Assembly: GCA_964451365.1 (NCBI GenBank)
Contig: CAYVIB010000021.1
Coordinates: 28,216-92,215 of the forward strand
Direction of reading: 5' to 3'
Origin: CAYVIB01 sp964451365
GTDB taxonomy: Bacteria > Pseudomonadota > Gammaproteobacteria > Pseudomonadales > Cellvibrionaceae
Length of the DNA stretch: 64,000 nucleotides
Made by a program: the position numbers and the translations under genes. Within the stretch, counting starts at the first letter, position 1, and the number at the start of each line of letters is the position of its first letter. Below, one piece after another: positions 8,078 to 16,654 of this stretch. Below the pieces are notes generated by a model, which worked only from the letters and a program-made list of their open reading frames with translations, did not search any database and was not told the origin of the DNA.

Positions 8078-9571
8078 ATGGTCACTACATCGCCATCGCC
8101 GAATGCAAGCCGTCGTTTTATTAAAGGTGCTTCGATACTGACAGTCAGCCAACTGGTTGTTGCATTATGTTCTTTTTTCCGCAACATCATTATTGCCAGG
8201 CATATCAGTGTCGAGAATTTCGGTATTGCGACCACGTTTGCCCTGACATTGTCACTGATTGAAATGACAAGTAACCTGGCGCTGGACCGTATCCTGATTC
8301 AGGACAAGGAAGGACAATCCGATGCCATGCTGGCATCGTCCCATATGCTGCAATTTATCCGCGGCCTTATTACCGGCACAATCCTTTTTTTTCTCGCCAA
8401 CCCCATCGCCCATATGTTTGACCTGCCTCACCTGGCCTGGGCGTATCAGCTTATCGCGATTATTCCCGTTATTCACGGACTCATTCACTGGGACATGATT
8501 GTCCGCCAGCGCAACCTGGATTTCTTTGCTTCCTCCATTACCGATGCGCTGCCACAACTGGTAACGTTGGCGCTGGCTTATCTTGCTTCGATAATTCTCG
8601 GCGATTATCGCGCGATGCTGGTGGTTATCTGCTCGCAGGTTTTTTTAATGACATTGCTATCCCACCTGCTCGCGCGCCGGCCCTATCGCTGGATATTTCA
8701 AAAGGATTTAATCAAAAAAAGTTTGAATTTCGGCTGGCCACTATTGATTAATGGTTTATTGATGTTTGCCATTTTTCAGGGCGACCGCGCCGTTATCGGG
8801 GCCATGTTTACCATGGAAACCCTTGGCTGGTACAGCACGGCTTTTTCGCTGACGCTGTTGCCCACGCTGATTTTCGCCAAGTTGAGCGGCAACCTGTTGC
8901 TGCCGATTTTATCCAGGAGCCAGGAAGACCCGGTACGAAATGAAATGCACTGCATATTGGCGGTGGCGCTTTGCTTCTGCGCAGGTATTGCCATGGTGGT
9001 GTTTTTTTCCATCTCCGGAAAAGCCTTTATCGGCCTGGCATTCGGTGAAAAGTATGCCATGGCCGGCACGGTGATTGGCTGGCTTGGAATTATGCAGGCC
9101 ATTCGAACAATTCGAATCGCGCCCACGGTAATTTCCAACAGCCAGGCGAGAACAAAAAATGCCATGTATTCAAATATTTTCCGCTCCACCGCACTGGTAC
9201 TGGCTATTGTATTCGCCTATATGGGGCTGAGCGTGGAGTGGGTTGCGGTTAGCGGCGTTATCGGCGAAACCATCGCGATTTTTATTTCGTTTTACCTGCT
9301 GGTATTGCCGGAATTTAAAAGGCGGCTGATTAAAATCACGCTGTCGATGGCCGGTTATTCCCTGGCGATTACTGTCGTGGTTGAATGGCTGGCCAAGGAA
9401 ATTATGTTCACCAGTTCAGCGCTACAAAACATTTACTTAATGGCAGTCGGATGTGCCGCTGGCGGAATTGCGGCGTTAGGAATATGTGTGGTGAACCAAA
9501 CCGCGCGCGAACAGATTTATGAATTGTTTATCAGCCTGTTGCATGCCCGGAAGAAACCCGGGGGAGTCTAG
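8078..9571 (+). CDS. Wzx/MOP-type polysaccharide flippase
   Basis: A 497-residue integral membrane protein with about 12-14 hydrophobic segments across its length. It begins with the N-terminal pattern of the polysaccharide transporter (PST/MOP) family (KGASILTVSQLV, then a helix and NFGIATTF). Family members flip lipid-linked oligosaccharides or glycolipids across the inner membrane. It follows the NRPS on the same strand after a 117-base gap, so it may export a lipid-linked or glycosylated product of the cluster; that link is inference. No strong ribosome binding site precedes the ATG. The gene ends 35 bases from the convergent parB stop. Confidence 0.85.
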   Translation: MVTTSPSPNASRRFIKGASILTVSQLVVALCSFFRNIIIARHISVENFGIATTFALTLSLIEMTSNLALDRILIQDKEGQSDAMLASSHMLQFIRGLITGTILFFLANPIAHMFDLPHLAWAYQLIAIIPVIHGLIHWDMIVRQRNLDFFASSITDALPQLVTLALAYLASIILGDYRAMLVVICSQVFLMTLLSHLLARRPYRWIFQKDLIKKSLNFGWPLLINGLLMFAIFQGDRAVIGAMFTMETLGWYSTAFSLTLLPTLIFAKLSGNLLLPILSRSQEDPVRNEMHCILAVALCFCAGIAMVVFFSISGKAFIGLAFGEKYAMAGTVIGWLGIMQAIRTIRIAPTVISNSQARTKNAMYSNIFRSTALVLAIVFAYMGLSVEWVAVSGVIGETIAIFISFYLLVLPEFKRRLIKITLSMAGYSLAITVVVEWLAKEIMFTSSALQNIYLMAVGCAAGGIAALGICVVNQTAREQIYELFISLLHARKKPGGV

Positions 9572-9606
9572 GGCAGGTAGGATGGCGTTCTCCCCGCACA
9601 ATGTGT

Positions 9607-10530
9607 TTAGCTTTCGTAACCTAGGCGGTTCAGTATGCCGTCCAGTTCGTCAAGGCTGTTGTATTTAAAGGTGAGTTTTCCCTTGCCCTTGGCGGTGTGT
9701 TGCACCATGACCGGTACACCCACGTGTTCGCCCAGGCTTTCTTCCAGCTTCTTTAAATCCGGATCGAGTTTGACCGGCTTTTCGCTTTTATCGTTTTGCG
9801 CTTCCTGCTGGGTTTTACGCGCAAGGGTTTCCGCCTGGCGAACCGATAGCCCCTTGGCAACGATCTGCCGCGCGACGGACAGCTGATCGGAACTGTCCAG
9901 GGTCAGCAGGCAACGCGCGTGGCCCATTTCCAGGTCGCCGTGTTCCAGCAGGCGCTTTACTTCTTCGGTAAGATTAATCAGGCGCAAAAGATTCGTTACC
10001 GTCGCGCGGGATTTGCCCACCGCGTCGGCCACTTCCTGGTGGGTCAGTTCAAATTCGTCCTGCAGGCGTTTCAGCGCCAGGGCTTCTTCCATCGGGTTAA
10101 GGTCTTCGCGCTGGATGTTTTCGATCAACGCCATGGCAATGGCGGTTTCATCCGGCACATCGCGGATCACGACCGGGATCTTGTCCAGGCCCGCCAGCTG
10201 CGTGGCGCGCCAGCGGCGCTCACCGGCGATAATTTCGTACTTGTTCTCACCGATGGGGCGGACAACGATAGGCTGCATCACGCCCTGGGCCTTGATGGAT
10301 TCGGCCAGTTCTTCCAGGGCTTCGGGATGCATGTCGCGACGCGGCTGGTACTTGCCGCGCTGGAGGAATTCAACCGGAAGTTCCTTGAGGGTGCCGTCAG
10401 AGAGTTTTTCCGGCGTAGCCACCACTTCACTGGCCGCGCGTATGGCTTCCGCCGGCGTCTGGTTGCCGGCGGCGCCGCCCAGCAGGGCATCTAAACCTCG
10501 ACCTAATCCCTTTCTCTTTGCCATGGACAT
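9607..10530 (-). CDS. parB: Chromosome partitioning protein ParB
   Basis: A 307-residue ParB/Spo0J. It begins MAKRKGLGRGLDALL, the conserved N-terminal peptide that stimulates the ParA ATPase. The CTP-binding ParB domain contains GERRWRA and ENIQREDLNPMEEA, followed by the HTH (LTHQEVADAVGKSRATVTN) and a C-terminal dimerisation segment. It spreads from parS sites to organise the origin region. It lies just downstream of parA with a 29-base gap. The parS-like sites it should bind are inside recF at 23027 and 23699. A second in-frame Met two codons in could also be the start. Confidence 0.97.
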   Translation of the reverse strand: MSMAKRKGLGRGLDALLGGAAGNQTPAEAIRAASEVVATPEKLSDGTLKELPVEFLQRGKYQPRRDMHPEALEELAESIKAQGVMQPIVVRPIGENKYEIIAGERRWRATQLAGLDKIPVVIRDVPDETAIAMALIENIQREDLNPMEEALALKRLQDEFELTHQEVADAVGKSRATVTNLLRLINLTEEVKRLLEHGDLEMGHARCLLTLDSSDQLSVARQIVAKGLSVRQAETLARKTQQEAQNDKSEKPVKLDPDLKKLEESLGEHVGVPVMVQHTAKGKGKLTFKYNSLDELDGILNRLGYES

Positions 10531-10559
10531 TCTTACCTCAAATAATATTCAAACGCCTG

Positions 10560-11357
10560 TTAACTGGCCGTCGCCAGATTCGGGGTGGGCGGCAACTCGT
10601 TGCGGCGAATAATTTCGCCCGCCAGGGCAATGTATGCCAGGGCGCCCTTGGATTGCCTGTCGTAGGCAATCACCGGTTTACCGAAACTGGGCGCCTCCGC
10701 CAGCCGCACATTCCGGGGCACGCAGGTGCGGTAAAGCTTGCCTTCAAAGTAGGCCGACAACTGCGCGGACACGTCGCCGGTCAGGCTGTTGCGCGGATCG
10801 TACATGGTGCGCAATATTCCTTCGATTTTCAGGTTCGGGTTCAATCGGCCCTGAATGGTATTGATAGTGTTAATAAGTGCTGACAAACCCTCCAGCGCAT
10901 AGTATTCACATTGCATGGGAATAATGACACTGTCACAGGCGGTTAGTGCATTGACCGTCAGCATATTCAGCGACGGCGGGCAATCGATCAGGATATAGTC
11001 GTACTGGGGAATAATTTCGGAAAGGGCTTTCTTGAGGCGGTATTCCTTGTTTTCCAGTTGCAGCAGCTCCACCTCCGCCGCGGTCAGGTCGCCATTGGCC
11101 GGCAGGACGGAGAATTTGCCTTCGGGGGAGTGCTGGACGGCGTTTTCGCAGCGGGTCAGCCCCACCAGCACATCGTAAACCGTGTATTCCTGGTTGTTTT
11201 TGTCGACGCCGCTGCCCATGGTGGCGTTGCCCTGGGGATCCAGATCCACCAGCAGAACACGCTTTCGGGTAGCAGCCAGGGAAGCCGCAAGATTGACGCA
11301 GGTTGTTGTTTTTCCAACCCCACCCTTCTGATTTGCAATCGCGTATATTCTACCCAC
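10560..11357 (-). CDS. parA: Chromosome partitioning ATPase ParA (Soj)
   Basis: A 265-residue ParA/MinD-type ATPase with the deviant Walker A motif QKGGVGKTTT at the N-terminus, LLVDLDPQGNAT (A') and DYILIDCPPSL (Walker B). It binds DNA non-specifically in the ATP form and moves ParB-parS complexes. A GTG start at 11357 gives the standard N-terminus (MGRIYAIANQKGG). It lies between rsmG (24-base gap) and parB, the usual mnmG-rsmG-parA-parB operon order. Confidence 0.97.
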   Translation of the reverse strand: MGRIYAIANQKGGVGKTTTCVNLAASLAATRKRVLLVDLDPQGNATMGSGVDKNNQEYTVYDVLVGLTRCENAVQHSPEGKFSVLPANGDLTAAEVELLQLENKEYRLKKALSEIIPQYDYILIDCPPSLNMLTVNALTACDSVIIPMQCEYYALEGLSALINTINTIQGRLNPNLKIEGILRTMYDPRNSLTGDVSAQLSAYFEGKLYRTCVPRNVRLAEAPSFGKPVIAYDRQSKGALAYIALAGEIIRRNELPPTPNLATAS

Positions 11358-11381
11358 AATACAACCTATAACATTATGAAT

Positions 11382-12041
11382 TTATTGTGTTTTTTCCTTC
11401 CTGATCACCACCAGGGTGCGCTCCCCCTCAACCCCCGGCACCTCGAGCCCGAAAGTAGCCTCGACGATATAACGTTTTTCAAGTTCCCTCAACTCGTCTC
11501 GCGGAAAAACGCCCTTCATTGCCCAAAACCGGCCTTCGTCCTTCAGCAGGTGTCGGCAGCTTTCGGTCATGATCTTCAACGATGAGAAAGCGCGGGTAAT
11601 CACACCGTCGTAAAGCGGGTCCGGCCGATAGGATTCCACCCGCTGATCGACAATCTCCACATTACCCAGTTCAAGAAGCTGCCTGACCTGGAACAGGAAG
11701 CGGGTCTTCTTGCCATTGGAGTCCAGCAGGGTAAATGTCTTTTCCGGAAAAGCGATTGCCAGTGGTATACCGGGCAGGCCACCACCGGTTCCCACATCGA
11801 TAAATCGGGAACCTTCGATGTGTTTTGCCACGCTCAGGCTATCAAGTAAATGCTTGCTTACTATCTGTTCCGGGTCGCGAATGGCTGACAGGTTATAAGC
11901 ATTGTTCCACTTGATAAACTGCTGTAAATAAGCAAGAAATCGGGCGATTTTGCTGCTATCAAGCACTAAATCGAGCGTTTCCGCGCCGGTCCTCAATTGT
12001 TCCGCATTAACCCCGGATTCTGTTACGGACAGGGTATTCAC
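11382..12041 (-). CDS. rsmG: 16S rRNA (guanine527-N7)-methyltransferase RsmG
   Basis: A 219-residue GidB/RsmG methyltransferase that makes m7G527 in 16S rRNA. The SAM-binding motif is FIDVGTGGGLPGIPLA, preceded by the family segment KWNNAYNLSAIRDPEQ and the HLLDSL motif. The GTG start overlaps the mnmG stop by 4 bases (GTGA), which indicates translational coupling. In other bacteria its loss gives low-level streptomycin resistance. Confidence 0.96.
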   Translation of the reverse strand: MNTLSVTESGVNAEQLRTGAETLDLVLDSSKIARFLAYLQQFIKWNNAYNLSAIRDPEQIVSKHLLDSLSVAKHIEGSRFIDVGTGGGLPGIPLAIAFPEKTFTLLDSNGKKTRFLFQVRQLLELGNVEIVDQRVESYRPDPLYDGVITRAFSSLKIMTESCRHLLKDEGRFWAMKGVFPRDELRELEKRYIVEATFGLEVPGVEGERTLVVIRKEKTQ

Positions 12042-13957
12042 TGACTGGCAACAACCCGGCTCTTAAGCAGGCCGCGCTTTTTCAGGTAAATAAGAAGCAA
12101 CGAAATAGCCGCCGGTGTCACGCCCGGTATGCGGGAGGCCCGCGCCAGGGTATCGGGACGGGCTTGCGCCAGTTTCTGCTTGAGCTCGTTGGACAGACCT
12201 TCCACTGTAGCGTAGTCGAAATCTTCCGGTATGGGCGTGTTTTCGTTCTGTCTCAGGCGCTCGATCTCTTCCTGCTGGCGGTCGATATAGCCGGCGTACT
12301 TGGCCGTGATTTCCACCTGTTCAGCCACCTGATTTAATAAATTTCCACTAACGTCCGGCAACGGGTTACCATCTTCGGCGAAATTGGCAATATCGCCATA
12401 ACTAATCTCCGGCCGTTTCAGCAGGTCCATCAGGTTGTATTCCCGTGTCAGCGGCGATTTGAGTTTGGCGGCGAGCCGATCCGCCTCGGCGCTGCGAGCC
12501 TGGACCCAGGTACTCTTCAAACGTTGGGTTTCTCGCTCGATGGCTTCGCGTTTTTCACAAAACACCTGCCAGCGTTCGTCATCCACCAGGCCCAGTTCGC
12601 GGCCTTTGGCTGTCAGGCGAAGATCGGCATTATCCTCCCGCAGCAACAGGCGGTATTCAGCCCGGCTGGTGAACATGCGGTAGGGTTCGCGAGTGCCCAT
12701 GGTGATCAGGTCATCCGCCAGTACGCCGATATAGGCTTCGTCCCGCTGCGGACACCAGGGTTCTTTACCCTGGACTTTCAGCGCGGCATTGGTACCGGCC
12801 AGCAGACCCTGGGCCCCGGCCTCCTCGTAACCGGTGGTGCCGTTGATCTGGCCGGCGAAAAACAGGCCTTCAATCGCCTTGGTTTCGAAACTGTATTTGA
12901 GGTCGCGCGGATCGAAAAAGTCATACTCAATGGCGTAGCCGGGGCGCATGATATGGGCGTTTTCGAAGCCCCTGATGGAGCGCACGAAGTCCATCTGCAC
13001 ATCGAACGGCAGGCTTGTCGAAATGCCGTTCGGGTAGAGTTCGTGGGTGTTCAGCCCTTCCGGTTCGATAAAAATCTGGTGGCTGGTTTTGTCGGCAAAA
13101 CGATTAACCTTGTCCTCGATGGACGGGCAGTAACGCGGGCCCACCCCTTCGATCACGCCGGTAAACATGGGCGAGCGGTCGAAACCGGCGCGGATAAGAT
13201 CGTGGGTCTTTTCGTTGGTGTGGGTGATCCAGCAACAAACCTGGGGCGGATGGTCTTCCACCGAGCCAAGAAAGGACATCACCGGCGTGGGAGTATCGCC
13301 CCACTGCTCTTCCAAACCGGAAAAATCCACGGATTTCGCATCAATTCGCGGCGGAGTCCCGGTTTTCAGGCGATCCACCCGTAAGTTCAGTTCCCGCAGC
13401 CGGGCGGCCAGGGCAATGGACGGCGGATCCCCGGCGCGGCCGCCGGAGTGATTTTCCAGGCCGATATGGATCTTGCCTCCCAGGAAAGTACCGGCAGTCA
13501 GCACCACCGTCGGGGCAAAAAATTTCAAACCCATCTGGGTGACGACACCGGTGACGCGCCCACCTTCCACAATCAGGTCGTCCACCGCCTGCTGGAAAAT
13601 CGACAGATTGGGCTGGTTCTCGAGAATGCCGCGAACGGCGGCCTTGTATAAAACCCGGTCGGCCTGCGCCCGGGTGGCACGCACGGCGGGGCCCTTGCGG
13701 TTGTTCAGTACCCGAAACTGGATGCCGCCCTTGTCGGCCGCGCGAGCCATGGCCCCGCCGAGAGCGTCAATTTCCTTCACCAGATGGCTTTTGCCAATCC
13801 CACCAATGGCCGGGTTGCAGCTCATCTGCCCCAACGTTTCGATATTGTGGGTCAGCAACAGCGTTCGGCAGCCCATGCGGGCGGCGGCCAGGCAGGCCTC
13901 GGTACCGGCGTGTCCGCCGCCGATCACGATTACGTCGAATTGGCTGGGGTGAATCAT
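12038..13957 (-). CDS. mnmG: tRNA uridine-34 modification enzyme MnmG (GidA)
   Basis: A 639-residue FAD-dependent MnmG subunit of the MnmE-MnmG complex, which installs the (carboxymethyl)aminomethyl group on U34 of tRNAs. The N-terminal dinucleotide-binding motif is VIGGGHAGTEACLAAARMG; SCNPAIGGIGKSHLV and GTFLGGKIHIG are family signatures. The C-terminal helical domain that contacts MnmE is complete. Its partner mnmE lies 1.3 kb upstream on the same strand, separated by a non-coding stretch and the oppositely oriented mntP. Confidence 0.97.
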   Translation of the reverse strand: MIHPSQFDVIVIGGGHAGTEACLAAARMGCRTLLLTHNIETLGQMSCNPAIGGIGKSHLVKEIDALGGAMARAADKGGIQFRVLNNRKGPAVRATRAQADRVLYKAAVRGILENQPNLSIFQQAVDDLIVEGGRVTGVVTQMGLKFFAPTVVLTAGTFLGGKIHIGLENHSGGRAGDPPSIALAARLRELNLRVDRLKTGTPPRIDAKSVDFSGLEEQWGDTPTPVMSFLGSVEDHPPQVCCWITHTNEKTHDLIRAGFDRSPMFTGVIEGVGPRYCPSIEDKVNRFADKTSHQIFIEPEGLNTHELYPNGISTSLPFDVQMDFVRSIRGFENAHIMRPGYAIEYDFFDPRDLKYSFETKAIEGLFFAGQINGTTGYEEAGAQGLLAGTNAALKVQGKEPWCPQRDEAYIGVLADDLITMGTREPYRMFTSRAEYRLLLREDNADLRLTAKGRELGLVDDERWQVFCEKREAIERETQRLKSTWVQARSAEADRLAAKLKSPLTREYNLMDLLKRPEISYGDIANFAEDGNPLPDVSGNLLNQVAEQVEITAKYAGYIDRQQEEIERLRQNENTPIPEDFDYATVEGLSNELKQKLAQARPDTLARASRIPGVTPAAISLLLIYLKKRGLLKSRVVASQ

Positions 13958-14719
13958 GGCAAATGGCTTCCCGGAATCGGGGGTTTGAGAAAAAGGGCGA
14001 TCATTATAGAGACTGTTGGATAAAAAAAGAACTGGGTTATTGATGCCAGGAAAAGGGGGTTAGATTAAAAAAGATATATAGGAAGTATATGAGTATATGA
14101 ATGAAAGAAAGTTTATTGTTTATATGATTTCTAAGGGCGGTGGTTTCTGTGAGTAACCCGGTTTAGGTGTTGTAAATCAGAGCGTTATGGAAGTGACAAC
14201 TTCTGTTTAAGTGCTGGCTTAACTGGGTTTAAGCTGCGGACCGGTTGTGGGTGAAAAGACCGGTTATCCAGCGCGGATTTTGGGAGTGATATTTTTCCCG
14301 TTTCATCCCCAGCGGGATTACCAGTTTGTTCGGGCGTGGATACATGGATTATCCAGAGAAATTTTTTTTGCTTTCTTTGCCGAAGACATTGTGAGTAAAC
14401 ATTTAATAAAGCTGTTGGTAAATTTTTGATTGCCTGAAGACAAACTATAAAGGTGCGGTTTGGTTGTGGACGGTCTGTTGGGTTGATGTGGTTTTCCCGG
14501 TAAAAAATAGCGCAAAAATTTTTTAATTTAATTTGATAATTAACAGGTTAAATTGTTTGGAGAGAACACGGATTGTTCAAAATGATGGTCATTGTCGGTT
14601 TTTCCGGTTGTTTGGTAAAAATCAACCTGAATCTCTCGCCTGCCCCGGCTGAATCAACGTGCTTAACGAAACAGGCGTTAGCGGTTAAACTGCCCGCCAC
14701 TGTCGATACCGGAACAACC
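13958..14719. other. AT-rich non-coding region between mnmG and mntP
   Basis: About 760 bases without a believable gene. It is AT-rich (for example around 14035-14110 and 14510-14560) and should hold the divergent promoters of mnmG and mntP. It contains two weak DnaA-box-like sequences (TTATCCAGC near 14263, TTATCCAGA near 14347), each with two mismatches. In E. coli oriC lies next to this gene, but the stronger origin signals here are upstream of dnaA. Confidence 0.6.
14556..14719 (+). promoter_or_regulatory. mntP 5' leader; possible degenerate Mn2+ riboswitch
   Basis: In enterobacteria mntP is controlled by a yybP-ykoY manganese riboswitch. This leader has fragments that recall the aptamer (TTTGGAGAGAAC near 14556, ATCAACCTGAATCTC near 14620, CAACGTGCTTAACGAAAC near 14656) and a GGCG...CCGCC hairpin near 14677-14701. 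The canonical GGGGAGTAG loop is not intact and I cannot fold the whole element, so this is a tentative call only. Confidence 0.2.
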
Positions 14720-15289
14720 ATGTCTTTTATTTCAATTATTTTGATCGCCTTTGCCATGTCCATGGACGCGTTTGTTGCGGCTATCGGTAAGGGCGCCGGT
14801 CTCAGGGATCCGCGTCTTACCCAGGCCCTGCGGGTGGGATTGATTTTTGGCGCGATCGAGGCGCTGACGCCGCTGGCGGGATGGGCGTTGGGCCAGGTGG
14901 CGGTGAAGTTTGTGTCGGAGTGGGATCACTGGATTGCTTTTGTCCTGCTGGTGCTGCTGGGCGCGCATATGATTTATGAGGGGTTAAAGCCTGCTGAAGA
15001 GGAGGTTGATGATAAACCGCGACAGCATTCGTTCTGGTTGTTGGCGGCGACGGGGTTTGCCACCAGTATCGATGCGCTGGCAATAGGCGTCGGCCTGGCT
15101 TTTATTGAAGTGAATATTCTCCTGGCGGCGGCGGCCATTGGTATCGCTACTTTTGTGATGGCCACCACCGGTGTCATGCTCGGTCGTGCCGTTGGCACCA
15201 TGATTGGAAAAAAAGCGGAAATTTTTGGCGGTTTGGTACTGTTTGCGGTGGGCGCGTCGATACTGTACGAGCACCTGAACGCGGTTTAG
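14720..15289 (+). CDS. mntP: Manganese efflux pump MntP
   Basis: A 189-residue, six-helix membrane protein of the MntP/YebN family. The two repeat halves carry the conserved acidic motifs AFAMSMDAFVAAIGKG (N-terminal half) and GFATSIDALAIGVGLAF (C-terminal half); the Asp residues are needed for Mn2+ export. The ATG at 14720 gives the standard family N-terminus (MSFISIILIAF). The frame is open further upstream, but that part is not family-like. The gene is inserted between mnmG and mnmE on the opposite strand and ends 4 bases from the mnmE stop. Confidence 0.94.
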   Translation: MSFISIILIAFAMSMDAFVAAIGKGAGLRDPRLTQALRVGLIFGAIEALTPLAGWALGQVAVKFVSEWDHWIAFVLLVLLGAHMIYEGLKPAEEEVDDKPRQHSFWLLAATGFATSIDALAIGVGLAFIEVNILLAAAAIGIATFVMATTGVMLGRAVGTMIGKKAEIFGGLVLFAVGASILYEHLNAV

Positions 15290-15293
15290 TGCA

Positions 15294-16649
15294 TTACTTT
15301 CCGATACAAAAACTGGCGAAAATTTTTCCCAGCAGGTCGTCGGGCGTGAATTTACCGGTAATTTCTTCCAGGGCGTTCTGTGCCTGGCGAAGGTCCTCGG
15401 CCAGCAACTCCCCCGCTCCGTATTCTTCCAGTTGGCGTTTGCCGTTTAGCAGGTTTTGCCGCGCGGCTTCAATGGCGACGATATGCCGGCGGCGGGCAGA
15501 AAAGCCGCCTTCGGTAGTGCCGTCAAATCCCATTACCCGTTTAAGATGTTGCTGCAGGGTTTCCAGGCCTAAACCGGATTTGGCGGAAATTGCCATTTCG
15601 GCGAAATTGGTTTCTTTCTCTTTAATCTTAAAGCCGCTTTCGTCGATTTTGTTATAAAGTACCGTCAGCTTGCCGCGCGTTATTTGGTTTTCAATCAGCT
15701 CTTTCCAATGAGACCGAACCGGTAGCTGGCCCGGATCGGAGGTATCCACCACCAGCAGTATCCGGTCGGCTTCGTTGATTTCCTTCCACGCCCGTTCAAT
15801 GCCGATTTTCTCCACCTGGTCGGGGCTTTCGCGCAGGCCGGCGGTATCGATAATGTGCAGTGGCATGCCGTCGATATGAATATGCTCACGCAGCACGTCG
15901 CGGGTAGTGCCGGCGATATCCGTCACTATCGCCACATCTTTTTGTGCCAGGGCGTTGAGCAGGCTGGATTTACCGGCATTTGGCCGGCCAGCGATGACTA
16001 CTTTCATTCCTTCCTTTATCAGGGCACCTTGTTGCGCGGCGTGCAGAACCGTCTCCACTTGCCGGACAATTGTCTCCAGGTCACGGGCAACCTTGCCATC
16101 GGAGAGGAAGTCAATCTCCTCCTCCGGAAAGTCGATGGCGGATTCCACATACATGCGCAGATGGATCAAGGCTTCAACCAGGCTATCGATCTTCGAGGAA
16201 AATTCACCTTTCAGGGAATTGATAGCCTGTTTGGCCGCCTGGGTGGAACTGGCCTCGATCAGGTCGGCGATGGCTTCCGCCTGGGCCAGATCCAGTTTGT
16301 CGTTGAGAAAGGCGCGCTCGGAAAATTCGCCTGGCCTGGCAAGCCGGGCGCCGGCCTTGATCACTTCCGACAACAGCAGGTCGAGAATCACCGGGCCGCC
16401 GTGGCCCTGGAGTTCCAACACGTCTTCGCCGGTGAAGGAGTGTGGGTTGGGGAAAAAGAGCGCTATGCCCTGGTCGATCAATTCATTGGCCAGGCTGTAA
16501 AAACCGGTGTAGTCCGCCAGACGCGGTTTGGGAATGTGGTGCAGAATTTTTTTCGCGATTTCGCGACAGCTGGACCCCGATACCCGCACGATACCGACAC
16601 CTCCGCGACCGGGCGCCGTGGCAACCGCTGCGATGGTGTCGGTGGCCAT
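15294..16649 (-). CDS. mnmE: tRNA modification GTPase MnmE (TrmE)
   Basis: A 451-residue GTPase with an N-terminal tetrahydrofolate-binding domain, a helical domain and an inserted G domain: G1 GRPNAGKSSL, G3 DTAGLRES, G4 NKID. The C-terminus CIGK matches the family's conserved CxGK motif. It works with MnmG on U34 of tRNA. It follows yidC with a 5-base gap, so the rpmH-rnpA-yidD-yidC-mnmE order of gammaproteobacteria is intact. Confidence 0.97.
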   Translation of the reverse strand: MATDTIAAVATAPGRGGVGIVRVSGSSCREIAKKILHHIPKPRLADYTGFYSLANELIDQGIALFFPNPHSFTGEDVLELQGHGGPVILDLLLSEVIKAGARLARPGEFSERAFLNDKLDLAQAEAIADLIEASSTQAAKQAINSLKGEFSSKIDSLVEALIHLRMYVESAIDFPEEEIDFLSDGKVARDLETIVRQVETVLHAAQQGALIKEGMKVVIAGRPNAGKSSLLNALAQKDVAIVTDIAGTTRDVLREHIHIDGMPLHIIDTAGLRESPDQVEKIGIERAWKEINEADRILLVVDTSDPGQLPVRSHWKELIENQITRGKLTVLYNKIDESGFKIKEKETNFAEMAISAKSGLGLETLQQHLKRVMGFDGTTEGGFSARRRHIVAIEAARQNLLNGKRQLEEYGAGELLAEDLRQAQNALEEITGKFTPDDLLGKIFASFCIGK

Positions 16650-16654
16650 GTTAT

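Noticed and set aside
14250..14360. DnaA-box-like sequences upstream of mnmG as a second origin
   Set aside because: TTATCCAGC and TTATCCAGA each miss the last two consensus bases. The perfect boxes lie at the rpmH-dnaA junction.
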